A DNA stretch of 64,000 bases from Vibrio hepatarius (GTDB lineage Bacteria > Pseudomonadota > Gammaproteobacteria > Enterobacterales > Vibrionaceae), in contig NZ_JAATOO010000021.1 of NCBI RefSeq assembly GCF_011806575.1, positions 22,107 to 86,106 on the forward strand, written 5' to 3'. Made by a program: the position numbers and the translations under genes. The notes under the pieces are model-generated. The model saw only the letters and a program-made list of their open reading frames with translations. It had not been told where the DNA came from and searched no databases. Position 1 is the stretch's first letter. Each line of letters begins with the position of its first letter. Below are positions 60,781 to 64,000 of the stretch, in pieces.

Positions 60781-60798
60781 TTTCCGAGACGTCGGAAA
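60781..60798 (+). promoter_or_regulatory. Leader hairpin of the second flagellin
   Basis: TTTCCGA-GACG-TCGGAAA, a 7-bp stem with a 4-nt loop. TCGGAAA is repeated 7 nt later, followed by the AGGAG ribosome site, giving three GGA motifs in 30 nt (CsrA-like spacing). Confidence 0.5.
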
Positions 60799-60830
60799 GC
60801 ACATCGGAAATTCCAATAGGAGAAACTATT

Positions 60831-61964
60831 ATGGCAGTTAACGTAAATACCAACGTACCGGCAATGACAGCGCAAAGACATTTGAACGCAGCGACTGCTG
60901 CTCAGCAAACGTCAATGGAAAGGCTATCATCGGGTTATAAAATCAATAGCGCAAAAGATGACGCTGCGGGTCTACAAATCTCGAACCGACTAAACGTGCA
61001 AAGCCGCGGTCTAGACGTCGCAGTTCGAAATGCTAACGATGGTATTTCGATGGCGCAAACCGCTGAAGGTGCGATGAACGAAACGACAAATATCCTGCAA
61101 CGTATGCGTGATTTGTCACTACAATCAGCAAACGGCTCTAACTCAAAATCAGAGCGTGTTGCGATTCAAGAAGAGATCACTGCACTGAACGACGAATTAA
61201 ACCGTATCGCTGAAACCACGTCATTTGGTGGTAACAAGCTACTTAACGGTACATTCGCGACTAAGTCTTTCCAAATCGGTGCGGACAACGGTGAAGCGGT
61301 AATGCTAACCATGCTAAACATGCGCAGTGATAACAGCATGATGGGTGGTAACGCTTACCAAGCAGCGACAGCGAAAGATGCTGATTGGGAAGTGGCAAGC
61401 GGCGCAAATGACCTGACAATCACTCTGACAGACAAAGCAGGTGACGAGCAAATCATCACTATCAACGCAAAAGAAGGCGATGATATCGAAGAACTTGCGA
61501 CTTACATTAACGGCCAAACCGACATGGTGAAAGCATCAGTTGATGAAGAAGGTAAGATGCAGATCTTCACTGACAACAACCGTGTTGAAGGTGCCGCGAC
61601 TTTCTCTGGCAGCCTAGCGACAGATCTAGCGTTCGGTGCAGCTGAGGCGGTAACTGTCGATACGATTGATGTAACAACGGTGGGCGGTGCTCAAGAGTCG
61701 GTTGCGATTGTCGATGCTGCGCTTAAGTTTGTAGATAGCCACCGTGCTGAGCTTGGTGCATTCCAGAACCGTTTCAACCACGCTGTGAACAACTTGGATA
61801 ACATCAACGAGAACGTGAACGCTTCTAAGAGTCGCATCAAAGACACTGACTTCGCGAAAGAGACCACTGCGTTGACTAAATCTCAGATCCTGAGCCAAGC
61901 ATCAAGTGCAGTACTGGCACAAGCCAAACAAGCGCCAAATGCGGCACTAGGTCTACTAGGCTAA
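60831..61964 (+). CDS. Flagellin (FlaC type)
   Basis: The 377-aa flagellin has the start MAVNVNTNVPAMTAQRHL, a DDAAGLQISNRLNVQSRG core shared with the upstream copy, and the end AKQAPNAALGLLG. The sequence MAVNVNTNV and MERLSSGYK resembles V. cholerae FlaC; symbol withheld because names differ among vibrios. The sigma-28 promoter upstream fits an accessory flagellin. Confidence 0.9.
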   Translation: MAVNVNTNVPAMTAQRHLNAATAAQQTSMERLSSGYKINSAKDDAAGLQISNRLNVQSRGLDVAVRNANDGISMAQTAEGAMNETTNILQRMRDLSLQSANGSNSKSERVAIQEEITALNDELNRIAETTSFGGNKLLNGTFATKSFQIGADNGEAVMLTMLNMRSDNSMMGGNAYQAATAKDADWEVASGANDLTITLTDKAGDEQIITINAKEGDDIEELATYINGQTDMVKASVDEEGKMQIFTDNNRVEGAATFSGSLATDLAFGAAEAVTVDTIDVTTVGGAQESVAIVDAALKFVDSHRAELGAFQNRFNHAVNNLDNINENVNASKSRIKDTDFAKETTALTKSQILSQASSAVLAQAKQAPNAALGLLG

Positions 61965-61983
61965 ACAGCAATACGCTAATAAG

Positions 61984-62009
61984 AAAAATCCAGCTTCGGC
62001 TGGATTTTT
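61984..62009 (+). terminator. Intrinsic terminator of the second flagellin
   Basis: AAAAATCCAGC / GCTGGATTTTT with a UUCG tetraloop. Confidence 0.93.
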
Positions 62010-62062
62010 AGTTTTTGTTAGGCAGAAATACTAACTTGTTCGATGTCATCTTTCCCATGACG

Positions 62063-62383
62063 TTAACTTGCTGGCATCGCCATCATTTCTGATACTTCAA
62101 GGGTGCCGCCATACTTAATGTGTGGGCAGTTTTCAACCAGTTTTAATGCAGCTTCCATATTTTCTGCTTCAAGAATCGAAAAACCCATAATCGGATAGGG
62201 TGATGGCTGGTCAGAGACACCATTAGGCGTTAACACCTTCGTGATCCCCACCGGAGTCCCTGGATTGATTAAAGCGCTACCAAGTGCTGCAGCCCAGTTT
62301 TTCCATTCTTGCATGTGTTGCTCACCTTCTTCAGGTGTTGCTGGTTTTTGGCCGTCGTAATAGCCAAGTAGAAACTGTGGCAT
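62063..62383 (-). CDS. YCII-related (DGPF) domain protein
   Basis: The 106-aa ferredoxin-like dimeric protein has the YCII pattern (MPQFLLGYYDG, HMQEWKNWAAALGSALINPG, FSILEAENMEAALKLVENCP). Family members lack a settled function; some act near sigma factors or hydrolases. It is the last gene of a three-gene unit with the ABM protein and a membrane protein. Confidence 0.85.
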   Translation of the reverse strand: MPQFLLGYYDGQKPATPEEGEQHMQEWKNWAAALGSALINPGTPVGITKVLTPNGVSDQPSPYPIMGFSILEAENMEAALKLVENCPHIKYGGTLEVSEMMAMPAS

Positions 62384-62403
62384 AATGTTCTCCTTCTTCC
62401 GTG

Positions 62404-62700
62404 TTACGAACGTATGATTTTGTATAAACTCGGGTAGGTTTTTATATCTTCAGGCATGTCTTTTGCGATTTCTTCAAGTTCAGGTTTTTGAAGTGCTGCG
62501 ACAAAGTGCTTGGATGATTCCCAAGTTGATACGCTGACTAGGTGGAATTTGCTGTCTTCACCCAGCTCTTGGTACAGTTTTGTCGAAACATACCCTGGCT
62601 GAGCACTGAAATACGCGGCAAATTTGTCGTATATTTTAAGTGCGAGTTCCTTTTTTCCCGCAGGTACTTCAAAGGGGTTAATGGTTGTTACATTTGACAT
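62404..62700 (-). CDS. Antibiotic biosynthesis monooxygenase (ABM) domain protein
   Basis: The 98-aa protein has the ABM/YgiN-like fold (NPFEVPAGKKELALKIYDKFAAYFSAQPGYV, FHLVSVSTWESSKHF). Such proteins act as cofactor-free quinone monooxygenases or heme-degrading enzymes. It overlaps the upstream membrane gene by 13 nt; its ribosome site AAAGGAG is inside that gene. Confidence 0.85.
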   Translation of the reverse strand: MSNVTTINPFEVPAGKKELALKIYDKFAAYFSAQPGYVSTKLYQELGEDSKFHLVSVSTWESSKHFVAALQKPELEEIAKDMPEDIKTYPSLYKIIRS

Positions 62701-63122
62701 GATGACTCCTTTTTCATGAGGCTGTTTTTCCTACCATAAATGAGTCCAAGTGCCGTGCCTGTAACGGAAAACTGTAATAGTGAAAACGCGGTTCCATAGA
62801 GTAGAAAAGTAGAAACTGGCTCAATCAAGAATTTAGCCGCATTAGCAAATACCACGACCGTATAGACCATTAACCCTATCAATAAGCTAAATTTTATCCC
62901 ATGAAAAACAGGATTCCCGGACTTGTAGTAAAACGGGTATAGGTAAGCGATAACCAGACCTTGGATAATGATGGACGATATCCCTAAGATCATAATTGGC
63001 TCTTCACGCTGGACTGCACCAATTTCTTTGTATATGTCGTGAAACCAAATCAAGTGCCACGGATACGCAAGCGCCATCGTTAAAACAAAATAAGAGAGGG
63101 TTGCAAGTAATAGTTTTTTCAT
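62688..63122 (-). CDS. Four-helix membrane protein of unknown function
   Basis: The 144-aa inner-membrane protein has four hydrophobic helices (about 5-25, 45-67, 74-97 and 105-130). I do not recognise a family with certainty; a DUF1761-like fold is possible. It is first in the unit with ABM and YCII genes and is divergent from the HxlR regulator, which probably controls it. Confidence 0.75.
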   Translation of the reverse strand: MKKLLLATLSYFVLTMALAYPWHLIWFHDIYKEIGAVQREEPIMILGISSIIIQGLVIAYLYPFYYKSGNPVFHGIKFSLLIGLMVYTVVVFANAAKFLIEPVSTFLLYGTAFSLLQFSVTGTALGLIYGRKNSLMKKESSCQM

Positions 63123-63333
63123 TTTTCCTCCAAGTAGTTCTTAAGCTACCTAAGAAGTAGTGATCCTACCCGGTTTTGCACTGTTCAAAGCACTCAAGCC
63201 CAGGTACAAGCGCTTCATGAGTAAAGTTGATACGGCTTGTCTCTTTCATCAGTGATCGTTTTAAAAATAACTGCTGCATTATGCGAGCTAGTTATGGTTG
63301 CTTTGTAATCCTTATTTTCCTTCCTTTCTCTTT

Positions 63334-63384
63334 ACTTGTAATATGCAAGTATAATTCGCTTATTTTAAATTGCATAATGCAAGT
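63334..63384. promoter_or_regulatory. Tandem palindromic sites in the divergent HxlR promoter region
   Basis: ACTTG-TAATATG-CAAGT (63334-63350) and TTGCAT-A-ATGCAA (63370-63382) share the half ATGCAAGT, repeated 34 bp apart. They lie immediately before the regulator's ATG and within the 271-nt divergent gap. They are likely operators for the HxlR protein. Confidence 0.6.
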
Positions 63385-63393
63385 GATAATTTT

Positions 63394-63849
63394 ATGGTAA
63401 AAAAGGTTGAACACTTCCGTAACTCTCAGTGCCCAGTGGCCTGCACACTGGACTTTCTAGGTGATCATTGGTCATTACTGGTTATCAGGGAACTGATGAT
63501 GATGGGTAATCATCAGTACAAAGATATGCTGGCTATGCCCGAAGGTATCTCAAGCAACATACTTTCAGATCGACTCAAACGCCTTGAAGAAAGCGGCATC
63601 ATTGCTTCTGCATACAGGCCAGACAATAAGAGAGATAAGCTCTATTATTTAACGGAAAAAGGAAAAGAGCTGTTTTTTGTCATAGTGGAAATTGTACGTT
63701 GGGCAGACAAGCATCTCGGAGACAAAATTCATATCCCAGCAGAAAGACGCGCGTTTATTGACAACCCACCTGAAGAGGTTGCAAAAACCGTGTTCGCACG
63801 TTTAGAAGAGTGGGAGAAGCAAAATTTGCCAGATATGTCGCTCATTTAA
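63394..63849 (+). CDS. HxlR family transcriptional regulator
   Basis: From the ATG at 63394 (151 aa) it has the HxlR winged helix: Cys near residue 14 (SQCPVACTLDFLGDHWSLLVIREL), the SNILSDRLKRLEESGII recognition region, and the wing YRPDNKRDKLYYLTEKGKEL. HxlR proteins often sense quinones or aldehydes through the N-terminal Cys, here SQCPVAC with two cysteines. It is divergent from the membrane/ABM/YCII unit; an ABM quinone monooxygenase target makes quinone or electrophile sensing attractive (inference). A TTG at 63370 is an unlikely earlier start. Confidence 0.9.
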   Translation: MVKKVEHFRNSQCPVACTLDFLGDHWSLLVIRELMMMGNHQYKDMLAMPEGISSNILSDRLKRLEESGIIASAYRPDNKRDKLYYLTEKGKELFFVIVEIVRWADKHLGDKIHIPAERRAFIDNPPEEVAKTVFARLEEWEKQNLPDMSLI

Positions 63850-63886
63850 GCGAAGGTGGAGGTCGTTAGAGATTTTCTTATGATAA

Positions 63887-63916
63887 ATAAAAGAAAACCC
63901 AGCAAAAGCTGGGTTT
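63887..63916 (-). terminator. Intrinsic terminator of tRNA-Leu
   Basis: AAACCCAGC / GCTGGGTTT with an A4 loop; on the minus strand TTTTCTTTTA follows. Confidence 0.88.
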
Positions 63917-63924
63917 CTAATCGA

Positions 63925-64000
63925 TGGTGCGGAAGGAGAGACTTGAACTCTCACACCTTGCGGCGCCAGAACCTAAATCTGGTGCGTCTACCAATTCCGC
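63925..64000 (-). tRNA. tRNA-Leu (anticodon TAG), partial: 5-prime end outside the window
   Basis: On the minus strand the visible 76 nt contain part of the D arm (AATTGGTAGACGC), the anticodon arm CCAGA-TTTAGGT-TCTGG giving TAG, the long variable arm typical of class II tRNA-Leu, the T arm GAGAG-TTCAAGT-CTCTC, the 3-prime acceptor CTTCCGC and encoded CCA. About 10 nt at the 5-prime end are cut off by the window. Confidence 0.95.

Noticed and set aside
1..64000. CRISPR arrays, integron attC sites, insertion sequences, rRNA
   Set aside because: Nothing of this kind is visible on reading; repeats found are single hairpins or palindromes, not arrays.

Overview
The window is a stretch of the larger chromosome of a Vibrio species. 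The main reasons are a toxRS pair divergent from htpG, the Vibrio-type polar-flagellum locus (flgT, flgOP, flgNMA, cheVR, flgBCDE, flgFGHIJ, flgKL and flagellins), and a porin whose N-terminal plug and channel residues match the Vibrio harveyi chitoporin. The two chitoporin-like porins suggest a marine, chitin-using lineage. I cannot name the species from the sequence alone. Nearly all of the window looks like core genome; there is no insertion sequence, prophage, integron or CRISPR array.

Layout. 1-4.1 kb (minus): corC, ybeY, phoH/ybeZ, miaB, then ubiF divergent. 5.6-10.6 kb (minus): crr, ptsI, ptsH (the general PTS), cysK, cysZ. 10.8-16.6 kb: zipA and ligA, a chitoporin-like porin, then an AT-rich patch with a lipoprotein and a tiny secreted protein. 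16.9-21.4 kb (minus): NfeD/QmcA, the CnoX chaperedoxin, an unlisted 21-residue membrane peptide with its own terminator, an SDR oxidoreductase and YfcH. 21.6-24.5 kb (plus): a tight operon of two DUF1538 membrane proteins, a PII-like protein and a CBS protein, followed by yfcE. 24.5-27 kb (minus): a SelT/SelW-like protein, a TauE/SafE permease, toxS and toxR. 27.2-32.5 kb (plus): htpG, adk, hemH and a small KdgM-like barrel. 32.6-35.8 kb (minus): DUF411 protein and copA under a textbook CueR promoter. 36.2-41 kb (plus): chiP, a DUF2057 protein, gltX and ompA. 41-42 kb (minus): an AP2-like DNA-binding protein and tRNA-Arg(CCT). 42-62 kb: the polar-flagellum locus. 62-63.9 kb: a small-molecule-response cluster (YCII, ABM monooxygenase and membrane protein) divergent from an HxlR regulator. 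The window ends inside tRNA-Leu(TAG).

The flagellar region shows its own regulatory hierarchy. Strong sigma-54 core promoters lie before flgB, flgF and flgK, and a weaker one before the first flagellin. Sigma-28 promoters lie before flgM and the second flagellin. The gene order follows assembly: H/T-ring lipoproteins, then chaperone and anti-sigma factor, rod and hook, P and L rings, hook-filament junction, and filament.

The least-described items are the DUF1538 / PII-like / CBS operon, which reads as a ligand-gated two-subunit transporter; the 21-aa membrane peptide at 19.4-19.5 kb; mutually exclusive hairpins in the chiP leader; a hairpin that buries the yfcE ribosome-binding site; the htpG-adk gap, which holds a cysteine-rich short ORF and a 64-bp imperfect inverted repeat; and the tandem AP2-like protein beside tRNA-Arg.
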